NCBI RefSeq assembly: GCF_000802965.1
Contig: NZ_JSAK01000008.1
Location: 62,001 to 126,000 of the forward strand
Length of the DNA: 64,000 bases
Source: Pseudomonas fluorescens
GTDB taxonomy: Bacteria; Pseudomonadota; Gammaproteobacteria; Pseudomonadales; Pseudomonadaceae
Reading direction: 5' to 3'
Shown: positions 34,176 through 44,501 of the stretch, piece by piece
Position numbering within the stretch: position 1 is the first letter of the stretch
Layout: every line of letters starts with the position of its first letter
Position numbers and translations under genes: made by a program
The notes under the pieces: generated by a model
The model's input: the letters and a program-made list of their open reading frames with translations, nothing else
Database searches by the model: none
Told to the model about the DNA's origin: nothing

Positions 34176-36290
34176 TTAGAGATCATTGTTGAACGGCTGC
34201 AACGCACCCTCTTCCGGCCTGCGCCCTTCGGCACCGATCGGCTTGAGCTGGAAAGTAGCGTCCAGTGCCTGCCGGGTGGTGATCTTTGGACTGACCGGTT
34301 TTTGTGTAACGGCGTTTTCATCACCCACATGACCCTGGGCAAGCACCAGCGATGGATGATCGAACGGCGCCCGTTCCCAGGCGACTCGCGGGTCGGTCAA
34401 GCCAACCTCCATGAATTTGACCAGGGCATCCACTTCATCGGCGGTCAGGTTCAGACTGGTCATGTCCGGATCGAGATTCGAGCCGTTGTGCTGATTGGCC
34501 GACGGATGTTCGAAGCCACTGGTGTTGCTTGCATCCTCACCGCGCCGGTCGCCGCCACGGTTGTAGAACTCCATGACCTGTTTCAGCGTCGAGCGGCTGC
34601 CATTGTGGAAATACGGCCCGGTCAGCGCGATGTTGCGCAGCGTCGGTGTTTTGAAGGCGCCGTCGACCGCGTCGCGAAAACCGACATTGGGCAGAAGTGT
34701 CGCATCGCAGGGAGTCGCGGCACTCAAGGCTGCTTCGAAGGTGCAGACATCGACATCCAGCGGGTCAGGAATTCTCCCACCTTGCAGCAAGGTGTTGTAC
34801 TGACGGGTAAAGGACAACGGATTGCCCCAGGCATCCGCGCCACCGAGCGCCAGGTCTTCCGAGGTCGGGCGCACGCCGGTGTTGTAGAAGCCGTTGTCGT
34901 AGAGCGTGGTCAGGTTGTCCGCCATGACCATGCGCTCGATGCGCTCGCGGGGATGGAACTGCAAACGGCTGGCAGCGTTGGTCAGCTCCGCACCGCCGTG
35001 GCAATTGACGCACTTGCCCTTGCCCAGGAACAGATTCATGCCTTGGACTTGCTGCTCGTTCATGGCCGTATGGTCGCCCTGCAAATAAGCATCAAGCGGT
35101 GCCTGATCGGAAACCAGCGTAGCTTCGTACATCTGGATCGCCAGCCCGAAGAACAGCGGGAAGTTGGCTTCGATCTGGGCGTACGGCGCACCGCCCACCA
35201 GGACTTGCTGCGTGGCGTTCCATAGCCGTGGCTGGAAGGCGTTTTTGATCAGCTCTCGATAAGTGGGCCTGCGCGCTCCAGAAACCGGGCCGAGCACCGA
35301 ATCGGTGGAGGAAATCCGCTGCTGCTTGAGCATCAGTGTGTCGAGCATGCGCCGGCCAATGTCGGCAAAGGTACGACCGCCGCAGGACATTTCCACAGCG
35401 CTGCCGGGAGGTCCCACCGCTTGGGAAGCGGCCGAGGCATCGTTGAGCGCCAGCCGCACTTTGAGCGCTATGCCACTGTTGTCCTTGGTCACATAGATTC
35501 CGGCATCGGGATCGCGGTTGCCGAATGGCGAGAAGCCGTTGAACACGTTATTGGCCCGGCCATCCCAGAAGTTGCGCACGTTGAACGCGGCGTTGATTAC
35601 CGACGGTGCGTTACGTCCGGTGCTGCGGCGAACATTAATGCCGCCGACCTGGAAAATACCGTCCGGTTGCTGCGTGCATTTGTCGAATCGCGCTTGGTTC
35701 GGCTTGACGAAATTGGCGTCGAACACGCCTTGGGAGCCGATCACATCGTCGGTCGAGTAGAGAATCAGCGAATTGCGATCCAGCGGATTAGCGAGCACAT
35801 GGGTTGGAAAGTCGGTTTTCTTGAGCAAGTAGTTCGGGCCGCCCTTGCCTCCGGACTTGGTCGTATACGACGGCACGTCGCCGGGAATGTCGGAGGCCAC
35901 GAACGGCTTGTTGAAGATCGACGCGACGTTGGCATTGGTGTGCGCCTGACCGGGGTTGATCTGGTTGGTGGTTCGGTGATCGACCCCGGCGTGGTAATGA
36001 CAAGACGCGCAAGCGGTGGTGCTGTCGCTGCCGACCTCCATGTCCCAGAACAACGCTTTGCCCAGGAGAATCGCCGCCGAGCGATTGAGCACGTAGTCGG
36101 TCATCAGGTCGACTTTGCGTCCGCCTTCGGTGCCCGACGGGTCAGGCGGGGTCATGCCGCGTAACGATTGGAGGCTGGGCACTTCGGGGATGGGCGGGTC
36201 CACTTCTGCAGGCGTCGCAGCCATTGCATCGACCGCCAAAAAAGAGAGGGATAACCAGGCGGTAAAACGAACAAGTCGACAGATGTTCAT
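34176..36290 (-). CDS. Large dihaem cytochrome c peroxidase-like protein
   Basis: Exported protein of 704 residues related to the MauG/bacterial cytochrome c peroxidase family. The start at 36290 gives a signal peptide (MNICRLVRFTAWLSLSFLAV, cleavage near AMA-ATP). Two haem motifs are seen: CASCH (C94, C97, H98) and CVNCH later, the latter followed by GAELTN. Usual family members have 330-400 residues, so this one has about 300 extra, mostly between the haem sites. It lies between fatty-acid genes and a GGDEF gene. The substrate is unknown; a periplasmic oxidase or peroxidase is likely. Confidence 0.82.
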   Translation of the reverse strand: MNICRLVRFTAWLSLSFLAVDAMAATPAEVDPPIPEVPSLQSLRGMTPPDPSGTEGGRKVDLMTDYVLNRSAAILLGKALFWDMEVGSDSTTACASCHYHAGVDHRTTNQINPGQAHTNANVASIFNKPFVASDIPGDVPSYTTKSGGKGGPNYLLKKTDFPTHVLANPLDRNSLILYSTDDVIGSQGVFDANFVKPNQARFDKCTQQPDGIFQVGGINVRRSTGRNAPSVINAAFNVRNFWDGRANNVFNGFSPFGNRDPDAGIYVTKDNSGIALKVRLALNDASAASQAVGPPGSAVEMSCGGRTFADIGRRMLDTLMLKQQRISSTDSVLGPVSGARRPTYRELIKNAFQPRLWNATQQVLVGGAPYAQIEANFPLFFGLAIQMYEATLVSDQAPLDAYLQGDHTAMNEQQVQGMNLFLGKGKCVNCHGGAELTNAASRLQFHPRERIERMVMADNLTTLYDNGFYNTGVRPTSEDLALGGADAWGNPLSFTRQYNTLLQGGRIPDPLDVDVCTFEAALSAATPCDATLLPNVGFRDAVDGAFKTPTLRNIALTGPYFHNGSRSTLKQVMEFYNRGGDRRGEDASNTSGFEHPSANQHNGSNLDPDMTSLNLTADEVDALVKFMEVGLTDPRVAWERAPFDHPSLVLAQGHVGDENAVTQKPVSPKITTRQALDATFQLKPIGAEGRRPEEGALQPFNNDL

Positions 36291-36502
36291 GTGCTTCACC
36301 CTGACTGTTGTTGTTATAAGTTCGCCGGGCGAGAGGCGTCGTTGAACAGGACAGGATGTCTCGTGAGCGCCGGTTAACCAGCGTGGTGCAATTAATTTGC
36401 CACTCCCCACTGAAACATTTTGCATCAATAAATACGAAGATCAGCAGAGGATCTACACCGTTTCTGCTGGGGAATGGGGGCCCATAGTTGGGGCCAAACA
36501 CA

Positions 36503-36541
36503 AAAAAAAACCGCCACTCCCAAAGGAGCAGCGGTTTTTTA
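36503..36541. terminator. Bidirectional hairpin between peroxidase-like and fadE genes
   Basis: Stem AACCGC / GCGGTT with an inner CTCC / GGAG helix; runs of A on the left and T on the right allow it to end transcripts on both strands. It lies just past the dehydrogenase stop at 36560. Confidence 0.7.
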
Positions 36542-36559
36542 TAGAGGCTTCGTTATGGC

Positions 36560-38365
36560 TTAGTAGCCCAGGTCGAAGTTCTCTTCTTTCATGTCCATCA
36601 GGTTGTTGGCGCCCGACAACATGGTTGCAACGTGAGTGCGGGTACGCGGCAGGATGCGCTGGAAGTAGAAGCGCGCAGTCTGCAGTTTGGCGGTGTAGAA
36701 CGCCTCTTCGGAAGTGCCGGCAGCCAGTTTCTCGGCAGCCAGACGCGCCATGTCAGCCCAGAAGTAGGCCAGGCAGGCGTAACCGGAGTACATCAGGTAG
36801 TCCACGGAGGCCGCGCCGACTTCTTCGCGATCTTTCATGGCAGCCATACCGACCTTCATGGTCAGCTCGCCCCATTCCTTGTTCAGTGCAGCCAACGGAG
36901 CGACGAACTCTTGAACCGCTTCGTTGCCTTCGTTGGTCTGGCAGAACTTGTGGACGATCTTGGTGAAGCCTTTCAGAGCCTCGCCTTGAGTCATCAGCAC
37001 TTTACGGCCCAGCAGGTCGAGTGCCTGGATGCCGGTGGTGCCTTCGTACAGCATGGAAATGCGGCTGTCGCGAACGTTCTGTTCCATGCCCCACTCGGCG
37101 ATGAAGCCGTGGCCGCCGTAGATTTGCACGCCGTGGTTAGCCGATTCGAAACCGACTTCGGTCATGAAGGCTTTGGCGATTGGAGTCATGAAGGCCAGCA
37201 GAGCGTCGGCTTTCTTCTTCTCTTCTTCATCTACGCCGTACTTGACGATGTCGACTTGCTTGGCGGTGAAGTAAACCATCGCACGGTTGCCTTCGGCGAA
37301 TGCCTTCATGGTCAACAGCATGCGACGTACATCCGGGTGCACGATGATCGGGTCAGCGGCTTTTTCCGGCGCTTTCGGGCCAGTCAGCGAACGCATTTGC
37401 AGACGATCGCGAGCGTATTTCAGGCCGCCCTGGAAACCGATTTCGGCGTGGGCCAGACCTTGCAAAGCGGTACCCAGACGTGCGGTGTTCATGAAGGTGA
37501 ACATGCAGTTCAGGCCTTTATTCGCCGGGCCGATCAGGAAACCGGTGGCCGCGTCGAAGTTCATCACGCAAGTGGCGTTGCCGTGGATGCCCATCTTGTG
37601 TTCGAGGGAACCGCAGGACACCGCGTTACGCTCACCGATCGAACCGTCTGCGTTCGGCAGGAACTTCGGCACGATGAACAGCGAGATGCCTTTGGTGCCA
37701 GCCGGTGCATCCGGCAGGCGGGCCAGCACGATGTGGACGATGTTGTCGGCCATGTCGTGTTCACCGGCCGAGATGAAGATCTTGGTGCCGGAAACTTTGT
37801 AGGAACCGTCGGCCTGAGGTTCGGCCTTGGTGCGCAGCATGCCCAGGTCGGTGCCGCAGTGCGGTTCGGTCAGGCACATGGTGCCGGTCCATTCGCCGGA
37901 AACCAGTTTGGTCAGGTAGGCGTGTTGCTGCTCCGGCGTGCCGTGCTCGGAGATGGTGTTCATCGCGCCGTGCGACAGGCCTGGGTACATGCCCCACGAC
38001 CAGTTGGACTCACCAACCATTTCGCTCACAGCCAGACCCAAGGACTCCGGCAGGCCTTGGCCGCCGTGCTCTACGTCGTGGGCCAGGCTCGGCCAGCCGC
38101 CTTCAACGAATTGCTTGTAGGCTTCTTTGAAGCCAGTCGGGGTCTTAACGCCGGACTCGCTCCAGGTGCAGCCTTCGGTGTCACCCACGCGGTTCAGCGG
38201 AGCCAGCACCTGCTCACAAAACTTGGCGCCTTCTTCGAGAATGGCGTCAACCATGTCCGGAGTTGCGTCTGCGCAAGCCGGAAGGCTCTGATAGTGCGCT
38301 TCGTAGCCGAGCAGTTCGTCACGAACGAAGCGAATATCACGCAAGGGGGCCTTGTAGTCAGGCAT
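36560..38365 (-). CDS. Acyl-CoA dehydrogenase (PA0506/FadE1-like)
   Basis: Third long acyl-CoA dehydrogenase, 601 residues, with the same plan: [80 protein letters not shown] and a C-terminal helical domain. Length and position next to the small rod-like gene and bio operon match P. aeruginosa PA0506, reported as FadE1 for long-chain acyl-CoA. A PsrA-type palindrome lies 62 bp upstream (38427-38440), so induction by long-chain fatty acids is expected. Codon choice is strongly biased, suggesting high expression. Confidence 0.92.
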   Translation of the reverse strand: MPDYKAPLRDIRFVRDELLGYEAHYQSLPACADATPDMVDAILEEGAKFCEQVLAPLNRVGDTEGCTWSESGVKTPTGFKEAYKQFVEGGWPSLAHDVEHGGQGLPESLGLAVSEMVGESNWSWGMYPGLSHGAMNTISEHGTPEQQHAYLTKLVSGEWTGTMCLTEPHCGTDLGMLRTKAEPQADGSYKVSGTKIFISAGEHDMADNIVHIVLARLPDAPAGTKGISLFIVPKFLPNADGSIGERNAVSCGSLEHKMGIHGNATCVMNFDAATGFLIGPANKGLNCMFTFMNTARLGTALQGLAHAEIGFQGGLKYARDRLQMRSLTGPKAPEKAADPIIVHPDVRRMLLTMKAFAEGNRAMVYFTAKQVDIVKYGVDEEEKKKADALLAFMTPIAKAFMTEVGFESANHGVQIYGGHGFIAEWGMEQNVRDSRISMLYEGTTGIQALDLLGRKVLMTQGEALKGFTKIVHKFCQTNEGNEAVQEFVAPLAALNKEWGELTMKVGMAAMKDREEVGAASVDYLMYSGYACLAYFWADMARLAAEKLAAGTSEEAFYTAKLQTARFYFQRILPRTRTHVATMLSGANNLMDMKEENFDLGY

Positions 38366-38426
38366 AGCGATAAACCTCTGCTGATGTAACCGGGAATGAA
38401 CGACCGCATTGATTTGTTGTTGCGAT

Positions 38427-38440
38427 CAAACAGTTGTTTG
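38427..38440. promoter_or_regulatory. PsrA-type operator upstream of fadE
   Basis: CAAAC AGTT GTTTG, flanked by T and A, matches the published PsrA pattern G/CAAAC-N(2-4)-GTTTG/C. It lies 62 bp before the start of the acyl-CoA dehydrogenase. PsrA is a TetR-type repressor released by long-chain fatty acids. Confidence 0.7.
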
Positions 38441-38593
38441 AAACATACGTTTACGCCTAAATCTTGTCAAGCGCCGATCTTTTGCCGCTCGTCATCGCAC
38501 CAGCAATTGCGACGCGCACAGAGGCGTAACGCCGTTGATTGCGCAACACGTTAAGAGTAGGAAAGATTCGTGACGGAAGAAGGACTTACGCAG

Positions 38594-38619
38594 AAAAACG
38601 CCGCGAACAATCGCGGCGT
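38594..38619 (-). terminator. Terminator of the rod-like small gene
   Basis: Stem ACGCCGCGA / TCGCGGCGT with a 4-nt loop and TTTTT on the minus strand, 25 nt beyond the stop at 38644. Confidence 0.85.
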
Positions 38620-38643
38620 CAGTGGTGCGGATTCAGCGAATGA

Positions 38644-38940
38644 TCAAGCGAAGGTATCGATCAGCGTACCGAGCACTTCATCGGAAGCCTTGGCGACTTT
38701 GACGCCCAGTTCGACTTGAAATTTGCCCTGGGACATTTCGATAACGTTACTGGCCACGTCCGATTGCTGGCTACGATCCACGGAACGCAGACGATCGACC
38801 TGAACCTCGGAGGACTGACTGGTGACCGAACGCTCGATCGTATTGTTGGCGATCTGGCCGGCAGCTTGATCGACCCGGTTCTGCCCTGTCTGAATAGTGC
38901 TCAGACCGGCATAAAAAGCGGTGTTTCCTGAGATTTCCAT
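38644..38940 (-). CDS. Small flagellar-rod-like protein, 98 residues
   Basis: The two ends of this short protein resemble the paired helices of flagellar rod/hook proteins: the start has FYAGLSTIQTGQNRVDQAAG followed by QIANNT (compare the A-N-N-T rod motif), and the end has VIEMSQGKFQVELGVKVAKA then SDEVLGTLIDTFA, close to the E-M-x-x-x-Q-x-x-Y-x-A-N-x-K-V-x-x-T-x-D-E-M-L-G-T-L pattern. Nothing lies between that could form the outer domain. No flagellar gene is nearby. The same place in P. aeruginosa (PA0505) has a small unknown gene. The function is unknown. Confidence 0.7.
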   Translation of the reverse strand: MEISGNTAFYAGLSTIQTGQNRVDQAAGQIANNTIERSVTSQSSEVQVDRLRSVDRSQQSDVASNVIEMSQGKFQVELGVKVAKASDEVLGTLIDTFA

Positions 38941-39047
38941 GGGAGAACTCGTCCTTGCAAAGGATCAACAGCGATCATTGAAGCAGACGCACGCGCAAAA
39001 CACCCGACAAAAACACTAATGGCACAGTGCCTTGTCATAGGCAAAGC

Positions 39048-39728
39048 CTAGTCCAGCAAATCCAGTTGCAGGTGCTCCGCCACCGCCTCGGCCGTCACCA
39101 CCTTGAGTTTCGGCACGCGCCCAAGGCAGGGTGCCGGGATTCGCTCGGCGAGGGTCGCGAGGTTTTCTTCCAGTCGCGAAGTTTTCGGATCGATGATGTT
39201 GGCCACCCACCCCGCCAGTTGCAAACCGTCCCGGGCAATCGCCTCAGCCGTCAGTAACGCATGGCTGATGCATCCCAGACGTACACCGACCACCAGAATC
39301 ACCGGCAAATCCAGGGCCATCGCCAGGTCTGACAGATTGTCCTGGTCCGCCAATGGCACGCGCCAGCCACCGGCGCCTTCGATCAAGGTGAAATCGGCCT
39401 GCATGTCGAGGATCTGCCGCATCGGCGTCAACAACGACTGCACCGTCAACGCCACTCCGGCCTCACGCGCCGCCAAGTGCGGAGCAATGGCCGGCTCGAA
39501 CGCCACCGGATTGACCTGAGCATAAGTCAGCGGCAGCGAGCATTCCGCCAACAACGCCAGCGCATCGGCATTGCGCAACCCCTTGGGTGTGACGTCGCAA
39601 CCGGAGGCGACCGGTTTACCCGCCGCCGTACTCAGACCCGCCGAACGCGCGGCGTACAGCAGGCCGGCGGCCACCGTGGTTTTGCCGACATCAGTGTCAG
39701 TGCCGGTGATGAAATAGGCTGCGCTCAT
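39048..39728 (-). CDS. bioD: Dethiobiotin synthetase BioD
   Basis: ATP-dependent carboxylase of 226 residues that closes the ureido ring to give dethiobiotin. The P-loop GTDTDVGKT is at residues 8-16, followed by KPVASGCD and the [11 protein letters not shown] motif, all typical. It overlaps bioC by ATGA and is the last gene of the bioB-F-H-C-D operon. Confidence 0.96.
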   Translation of the reverse strand: MSAAYFITGTDTDVGKTTVAAGLLYAARSAGLSTAAGKPVASGCDVTPKGLRNADALALLAECSLPLTYAQVNPVAFEPAIAPHLAAREAGVALTVQSLLTPMRQILDMQADFTLIEGAGGWRVPLADQDNLSDLAMALDLPVILVVGVRLGCISHALLTAEAIARDGLQLAGWVANIIDPKTSRLEENLATLAERIPAPCLGRVPKLKVVTAEAVAEHLQLDLLD

Positions 39729-40537
39729 AAGGGTTTCTCCATAACGGCGTACACCACTTGATAAGTCGCCGGCAGACCTTGGGCCTGACGAAACTGCTCA
39801 TAGGCCTCAATCAATCCCAGAATCCGCGCCCGTCCGGTCAAGCCGCCCGGCCGCCCGGGATTGAGATTGTGCGCACCCAAGGCCTTTAATTCATGGGTCA
39901 AACTGCGCACGTCCGGGTAATGCAGCACGTGGGGACGGGTTTCCAGACTCAGCGCCTGCAACCCACTGTCCGCACACAACTGTTGATAAACGCCGAACTC
40001 ACGGAAGCGGTTGACGTGGACCATGCCATCCACCTGACGCCAACTGTCACGCAGTTCAATCAACGTGCCCACACACAGACTAGCAAATGCGAAAATCCCG
40101 CCCGGTTTCAGCACCCGATGGGCCTCGCTGAGCACCGAGGCGAAGTCCGCGCACCACTGCACCGCCAGGCTGGAAAATATCAGGTCGCAGGTCGAATCGC
40201 GCAGCGGCAGACGCTCGGCATCGCCAGCGATAAAGTGCGTGGCGCCGCCCAATGGCCGCGCGTGATTGAGCATGCCTTCGGCGATATCAAGTGCAACGCC
40301 GTGACCATCGGCAAACCGCTCGCCCAGCGCACGGCTGAAATGCCCAGTGCCACAGCCAAGGTCCAGCCAACGTGTCGGCGCAAAATCACTGGGCAAACGG
40401 CTCAACAATTGGCTTCCAACATCACGCTGCAGCTCAGCCACGCTGTCGTAGCTTGCCGCCGCGCGGGAGAAGGATGCCGCGACCTGGCGCTTGTCGGGCA
40501 AACCGCCGGGCACGTTGGGGAGGGATAAATCAGTCAT
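39725..40537 (-). CDS. bioC: Malonyl-ACP O-methyltransferase BioC
   Basis: SAM-dependent methyltransferase of 270 residues that masks malonyl-ACP as its methyl ester so that the fatty-acid machinery can build the pimeloyl chain. Motif I is [14 protein letters not shown] and the family N-terminus [17 protein letters not shown] is present. The start at 40537 ([14 protein letters not shown]) overlaps the bioH stop by 8 nt; an upstream extension to 40621 would lie inside bioH and is not supported. Confidence 0.93.
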   Translation of the reverse strand: MTDLSLPNVPGGLPDKRQVAASFSRAAASYDSVAELQRDVGSQLLSRLPSDFAPTRWLDLGCGTGHFSRALGERFADGHGVALDIAEGMLNHARPLGGATHFIAGDAERLPLRDSTCDLIFSSLAVQWCADFASVLSEAHRVLKPGGIFAFASLCVGTLIELRDSWRQVDGMVHVNRFREFGVYQQLCADSGLQALSLETRPHVLHYPDVRSLTHELKALGAHNLNPGRPGGLTGRARILGLIEAYEQFRQAQGLPATYQVVYAVMEKPL

Positions 40538-41261
40538 TACCGGACTCATGCAAAAAGGCCTGGATCGCCCCCGCCACACCGTGGGGGTCTTCCAGGAGAA
40601 ACGCGTGACTGGCCTGTTCAATCAGACCGATTTCGATATCCGGCAGCAACGCCAGCAAGTCACCCGCTGCTTCGGCCGGCACTAGCCCATCGAGGCCGGC
40701 GAACAGATGCAGTTGCGGACCGCGAAACGCCTGCAACGCTTGCCGGGTATCCAGTTGAGCGAGCAACTCCAAACCATTCATCAGCACCAGCGCGGTGGTA
40801 TGCGGCGCGCCGCCCAGCAGCAAGCGCGACAACCCGCGCGGGTCTTCGGCACCCTGCGCGCAGAGCAGCGAAAAGCGTTTCAGCGTCGTGCGCGGGTCAT
40901 CTGCGCAACCTGCCAGAAACGCATCGAAAGTCTCGCCGGACATCGCGCTCGGCCACTGCTCATGAGCGACAAAGGAAGGGTTGCTGGCCAAGGTGAACAA
41001 ACCACAGCAACGGTCACCACGACGTGCTGCCAACTCGGACGCGAGCATGCCGCCCAGGGACCAGCCGCCGAGCCAGGCATCCTGCGGCACCGTCGCATCG
41101 AGTTCGTCGAGCCATTCTTCCAGATCGCTCGACTCCAGCTCAGGCAACGGCTCGATTTCCACCCGCAGGTGTTCATCCAGCCCCTGCAACGCTGCCGCCA
41201 ATGGCTCCAGCGGTGAAATTCCGAGCCCCCAGCCGGGCAGCAGAATCAGTCGATCACGCAT
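40530..41261 (-). CDS. bioH: Pimeloyl-ACP methyl ester carboxylesterase BioH
   Basis: Alpha/beta hydrolase of 243 residues that removes the methyl group from pimeloyl-ACP methyl ester, ending chain growth. The nucleophile S68 is in GGWSLGG; the family opening [14 protein letters not shown] supports the start at 41261, which overlaps bioF by 8 nt. The C-terminal His is in [12 protein letters not shown]. Placement of bioH inside the operon is usual in pseudomonads. Confidence 0.93.
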   Translation of the reverse strand: MRDRLILLPGWGLGISPLEPLAAALQGLDEHLRVEIEPLPELESSDLEEWLDELDATVPQDAWLGGWSLGGMLASELAARRGDRCCGLFTLASNPSFVAHEQWPSAMSGETFDAFLAGCADDPRTTLKRFSLLCAQGAEDPRGLSRLLLGGAPHTTALVLMNGLELLAQLDTRQALQAFRGPQLHLFAGLDGLVPAEAAGDLLALLPDIEIGLIEQASHAFLLEDPHGVAGAIQAFLHESGND

Positions 41262-42432
41262 GGCTCGGCTCCGCTCCAAGTTGTTGAAAACAATCGGCCA
41301 ATCCTTCTAACAATAGCTGCACCTGCGCTTCGCTGTGGGCGGCCGTCAGGGTCACGCGCAGTCGGGCGCTGCCGGCGGGCACGGTCGGCGGGCGGATTGC
41401 GGTCACCATCAGCCCGCGTTCGCGCAGCATCTGCGACAAACGCACCGCGCGCCCGGCGTCGCCGATCATGATCGGCTGGATCGGCGTGAAGCTGTCCATC
41501 AGCTCCAGGCCGATCTGCTCGGCGCCCTGACGGAATTGGCGGATCAGCGTTTTCAGGTGCTCGCGACGCCAATGCTCGCTGCGCAGCAGCTCCAGGCTTT
41601 TCAGCGTGGCGCAGGCCAGCGCCGGAGGCTGGCTGGTGGTGTAGATGTAGGGGCGGGCGAACTGGATCAGACTTTCGATCAGCTCTTCGCTGCCGGCAAC
41701 GAAGGCACCTGCCGTTCCAAACGCTTTGCCGAGGGTGCCGACCAGCACCGGCACGTCGGCCTGGCTCAAGCCGAAATGCTCGACGATCCCGCCGCCATGC
41801 GCACCCAGCGGACCGAAACCGTGGGCATCATCGACCATCAGCCACGCGCCCTTGGCCTTGGCTTCCCGGGCCAGCGCCGGCAAGTCAGCGATATCGCCGT
41901 CCATGCTGAACACACCGTCGGTGACCACCAGCGTATTGCCGGTGGCTTTCTCGAGTCGCTTGGCCAGGCTCGTCGCGTCGTTGTGCAGATAGCGATTGAA
42001 GCGCGCGCCGGACAACAGCCCGGCATCGAGCAACGAGGCGTGGTTGAGCCGGTCTTCCAGCACCGTATCGCCCTGCCCCACCAACGCGGTAACTGCGCCG
42101 AGGTTGGCCATGTAACCAGTAGTAAACAACAAGGCGCGCGGGCGACCGGTCAGGTCGGCCAACGCCTCTTCCAGTGCGTGATGCGGGCCGCTATGACCGA
42201 TGACCAGATGCGACGCCCCGCCACCAACGCCCCACTTCAACGCGCCAGCGCGCCAGGCTTCAATCACTTGCGGATGATTGGCCAGGCCCAGGTAATCGTT
42301 GTTGCAGAACGCCAGCAGCGGCTGGCCATCGACCACCACTTCCGGGCCTTGTGGGCTTTCGAGCAGTGGACGCTGGCGGTAGAGGTTTTCGGCACGACGG
42401 GCAGCAAGGCGTGCGGCGAGATCGAAAGACAT
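41254..42432 (-). CDS. bioF: 8-Amino-7-oxononanoate synthase BioF
   Basis: PLP enzyme of 392 residues that condenses pimeloyl-ACP with alanine. Typical motifs are [47 protein letters not shown] and [15 protein letters not shown] with the PLP lysine. It follows bioB after 120 nt filled by a REP-type hairpin and overlaps bioH. Confidence 0.95.
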   Translation of the reverse strand: MSFDLAARLAARRAENLYRQRPLLESPQGPEVVVDGQPLLAFCNNDYLGLANHPQVIEAWRAGALKWGVGGGASHLVIGHSGPHHALEEALADLTGRPRALLFTTGYMANLGAVTALVGQGDTVLEDRLNHASLLDAGLLSGARFNRYLHNDATSLAKRLEKATGNTLVVTDGVFSMDGDIADLPALAREAKAKGAWLMVDDAHGFGPLGAHGGGIVEHFGLSQADVPVLVGTLGKAFGTAGAFVAGSEELIESLIQFARPYIYTTSQPPALACATLKSLELLRSEHWRREHLKTLIRQFRQGAEQIGLELMDSFTPIQPIMIGDAGRAVRLSQMLRERGLMVTAIRPPTVPAGSARLRVTLTAAHSEAQVQLLLEGLADCFQQLGAEPSHA

Positions 42433-42455
42433 GCAGGCCTCGAAAGTCAGATCGC

Positions 42456-42540
42456 AGGAGTCGGCTTGCGGGCGATGGCATCGTCTCGGTTTGCCTGAAT
42501 GACCGAGGTGATGCCATCGACAGCAAGCCGGCTCCTACAG
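42456..42540. repeat. REP-type hairpin between bioB and bioF
   Basis: Imperfect inverted arms: GTCGGCTTGC with GATGGCATCG on one side and TGATGCCATCG with GCAAGCCGGCTCC on the other. It occupies nearly all of the bioB-bioF gap and could modulate the ratio of the two messages. Confidence 0.7.
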
Positions 42541-42552
42541 GTTCAGCATTGA

Positions 42553-43608
42553 TTAAACGGCGGCGTTGTAGAACTGCTCGCTGCTCTTCTGCTCCACCAG
42601 CGCCTGTTCGATCGCGGCCTGGTGCACTTCGTCGGCGTGCTCTTCGCGGGCTTCCGGCAGGATGCCCAGGCGCGAGAACAGTTGCATGTCCTTGTCGGCC
42701 TGCGGGTTTGCAGTGGTCAGCAGTTTGTCGCCGTAGAAAATCGAGTTGGCGCCAGCGAAGAAGGCCAGGGCCTGCATCTGCTCGTTCATCGCTTCGCGGC
42801 CGGCGGACAGGCGCACGTGGGATTTCGGCATCAGGATCCGCGCAACGGCGAGCATGCGGATGAAGTCGAACGGGTCGACGTCTTCAGCGTTTTCCAGCGG
42901 CGTACCGGCGACTTTCACCAGCATGTTGATCGGCACCGACTCCGGATGCTCGGGCAGGTTGGAGAGCTGGATCAGCAGGTTGGCGCGGTCATCGAGGGAC
43001 TCGCCCATGCCGAGAATGCCGCCGGAGCAGATCTTCATCCCCGAATCACGCACGTAGGCCAGGGTTTGCAGGCGCTCGCTGTAGGTGCGGGTGGTGATGA
43101 TGCTGCCGTAGAACTCGGGCGAGGTATCGAGGTTGTGGTTGTAGTAGTCCAGGCCAGCCTTGGCCAGCGCTTCGGTCTGGTCCTGATCAAGACGACCGAG
43201 GGTCATGCAGGTTTCCAGGCCAAGGGCCTTCACGCCTTCGACCATCTTCAGCACGTACGGCATGTCTTTGGCCGACGGGTGCTTCCACGCCGCGCCCATG
43301 CAGAAACGGGTCGAACCGATGGCCTTGGCGCGTGCGGCCTCTTCGAGGACCTTCTGCACTTCCATCAGCTTTTCTTTTTCCAGGCCGGTGTTGTAGTGAC
43401 CGGACTGCGGACAATATTTGCAATCTTCCGGGCAGGCGCCGGTTTTGATCGACAGCAGGGTCGATACCTGGACGCGGTTGGCGTCGAAATGCGCGCGGTG
43501 CACCGTCTGAGCCTGGAACAACAGGTCGTTGAATGGCTGAACGAAGAGTGCTTTGACTTCGGCCAAAGACCAGTCATGACGCAGGGTTGCAGAGGTGCTG
43601 GCGCTCAT
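42553..43608 (-). CDS. bioB: Biotin synthase BioB
   Basis: Radical SAM enzyme of 351 residues that inserts sulphur into dethiobiotin. The 4Fe-4S ligands are C59, C63 and C66 (CPEDCKYCP), and the 2Fe-2S region includes [11 protein letters not shown] and RLSAGRE. The start at 43608 has AAGGAAA upstream; the longer frame to 43710 would translate the promoter and operator. First gene of the operon, divergent from comF. Confidence 0.96.
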   Translation of the reverse strand: MSASTSATLRHDWSLAEVKALFVQPFNDLLFQAQTVHRAHFDANRVQVSTLLSIKTGACPEDCKYCPQSGHYNTGLEKEKLMEVQKVLEEAARAKAIGSTRFCMGAAWKHPSAKDMPYVLKMVEGVKALGLETCMTLGRLDQDQTEALAKAGLDYYNHNLDTSPEFYGSIITTRTYSERLQTLAYVRDSGMKICSGGILGMGESLDDRANLLIQLSNLPEHPESVPINMLVKVAGTPLENAEDVDPFDFIRMLAVARILMPKSHVRLSAGREAMNEQMQALAFFAGANSIFYGDKLLTTANPQADKDMQLFSRLGILPEAREEHADEVHQAAIEQALVEQKSSEQFYNAAV

Positions 43609-43698
43609 GGGCGTTTCCTTTGTTTTATGCTTGGCTGGCGCTGGGGACGGAATACCCACAGTCGCGACACGGATGTTTGGCATATTTAAGGAAGAGTG

Positions 43699-44439
43699 AT
43701 GCGCTGTCAACCACGATACAAAGGTCCGGTTTACATCTGGTTAAAAAACGAACAGACATGTTTGCTATGCAATGAACCCGCCGATGGAAACACACCCATT
43801 TGCCTGGCCTGCGAAACCGAACTGCCCTGGCTCGGCGATCACTGCCAGACTTGCGCCCTGCCCTTGCCCGCCGCCGGCCTGACGTGCGGCCAATGCCTGA
43901 AGCAACCACCGTCCTTCGAGCGGGTCGTTGCACCCTGGATATACGGCTTCCCGGTCGACAGCCTGATTACTCGCTTCAAACACAACGCTAAATGGCCGTT
44001 TGGCCACCTGCTCGGCGAACTTCTCGCTCAATCCCTGCAACATCGCTTCGACGATGAGCTGCCACGACCTGATGCCCTGGTCCCGGTGCCGCTGGCCACC
44101 CGACGCTTGCGCAAACGAGGGTTCAATCAGGCAGCGATGTTGGCGCGCTGGCACAGTGAACGACTGCATATTCCTTGCGACGAACGATTGCTGTTGAGGA
44201 CGCAAGACACCGACGCACAACAGGATCTCAATGCCGAAGCTCGCAGAAAAAACCTGCGCAACGCCTTCGCCCTCATGCCCGAAGCCGCTGTCGCGGGTCG
44301 ACACCTCGCGCTGGTGGACGACGTGCTCACGACCGGCGCCACGGCCCAAGCGCTCGCACGCCGGTTGGTCGACGCGGGGGCGTCGCGGGTCGATGTCTAT
44401 TGCCTGGCTCGCACACCCAAACCCGGCGAGTCCTCCTGA
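43699..44439 (+). CDS. comF: ComF-family phosphoribosyltransferase-like protein
   Basis: Protein of 246 residues of the ComF family. An N-terminal zinc-finger-like part has CLLC, CLAC, CQTC and CGQC pairs (residues about 17-65), and the C-terminal part is a phosphoribosyltransferase-type fold with [15 protein letters not shown]. In naturally competent species ComF is needed for DNA uptake; here the role is unproven. AAGGAAG precedes the ATG at 43699. The gene is divergent from bioB and the BirA operator overlaps its 5' codons, so a later start cannot be excluded. Confidence 0.9.
   Translation: MRCQPRYKGPVYIWLKNEQTCLLCNEPADGNTPICLACETELPWLGDHCQTCALPLPAAGLTCGQCLKQPPSFERVVAPWIYGFPVDSLITRFKHNAKWPFGHLLGELLAQSLQHRFDDELPRPDALVPVPLATRRLRKRGFNQAAMLARWHSERLHIPCDERLLLRTQDTDAQQDLNAEARRKNLRNAFALMPEAAVAGRHLALVDDVLTTGATAQALARRLVDAGASRVDVYCLARTPKPGESS
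43705..43735. promoter_or_regulatory. BirA-type operator overlapping the bioB promoter
   Basis: TGTCAACC, 15 nt, GGTTTACA: this matches the Gram-negative biotin operator TTGTAAACC-N14/15-GGTTTACAA with one core change. Read leftward, the changed half site contains TTGACA, which serves as a -35 hexamer; AAATAT at 43687-43682 stands 17 bp away as a possible -10. The start of bioB is about 97 bp downstream. If comF begins at 43699 the operator lies inside its first codons. Confidence 0.72.
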
Positions 44440-44501
44440 CTTGACTCCCGGCCCCCGAGCCGCCAACGTCCTCACCGTCGTCACAGCCAAAGCGCCTTGC
44501 C

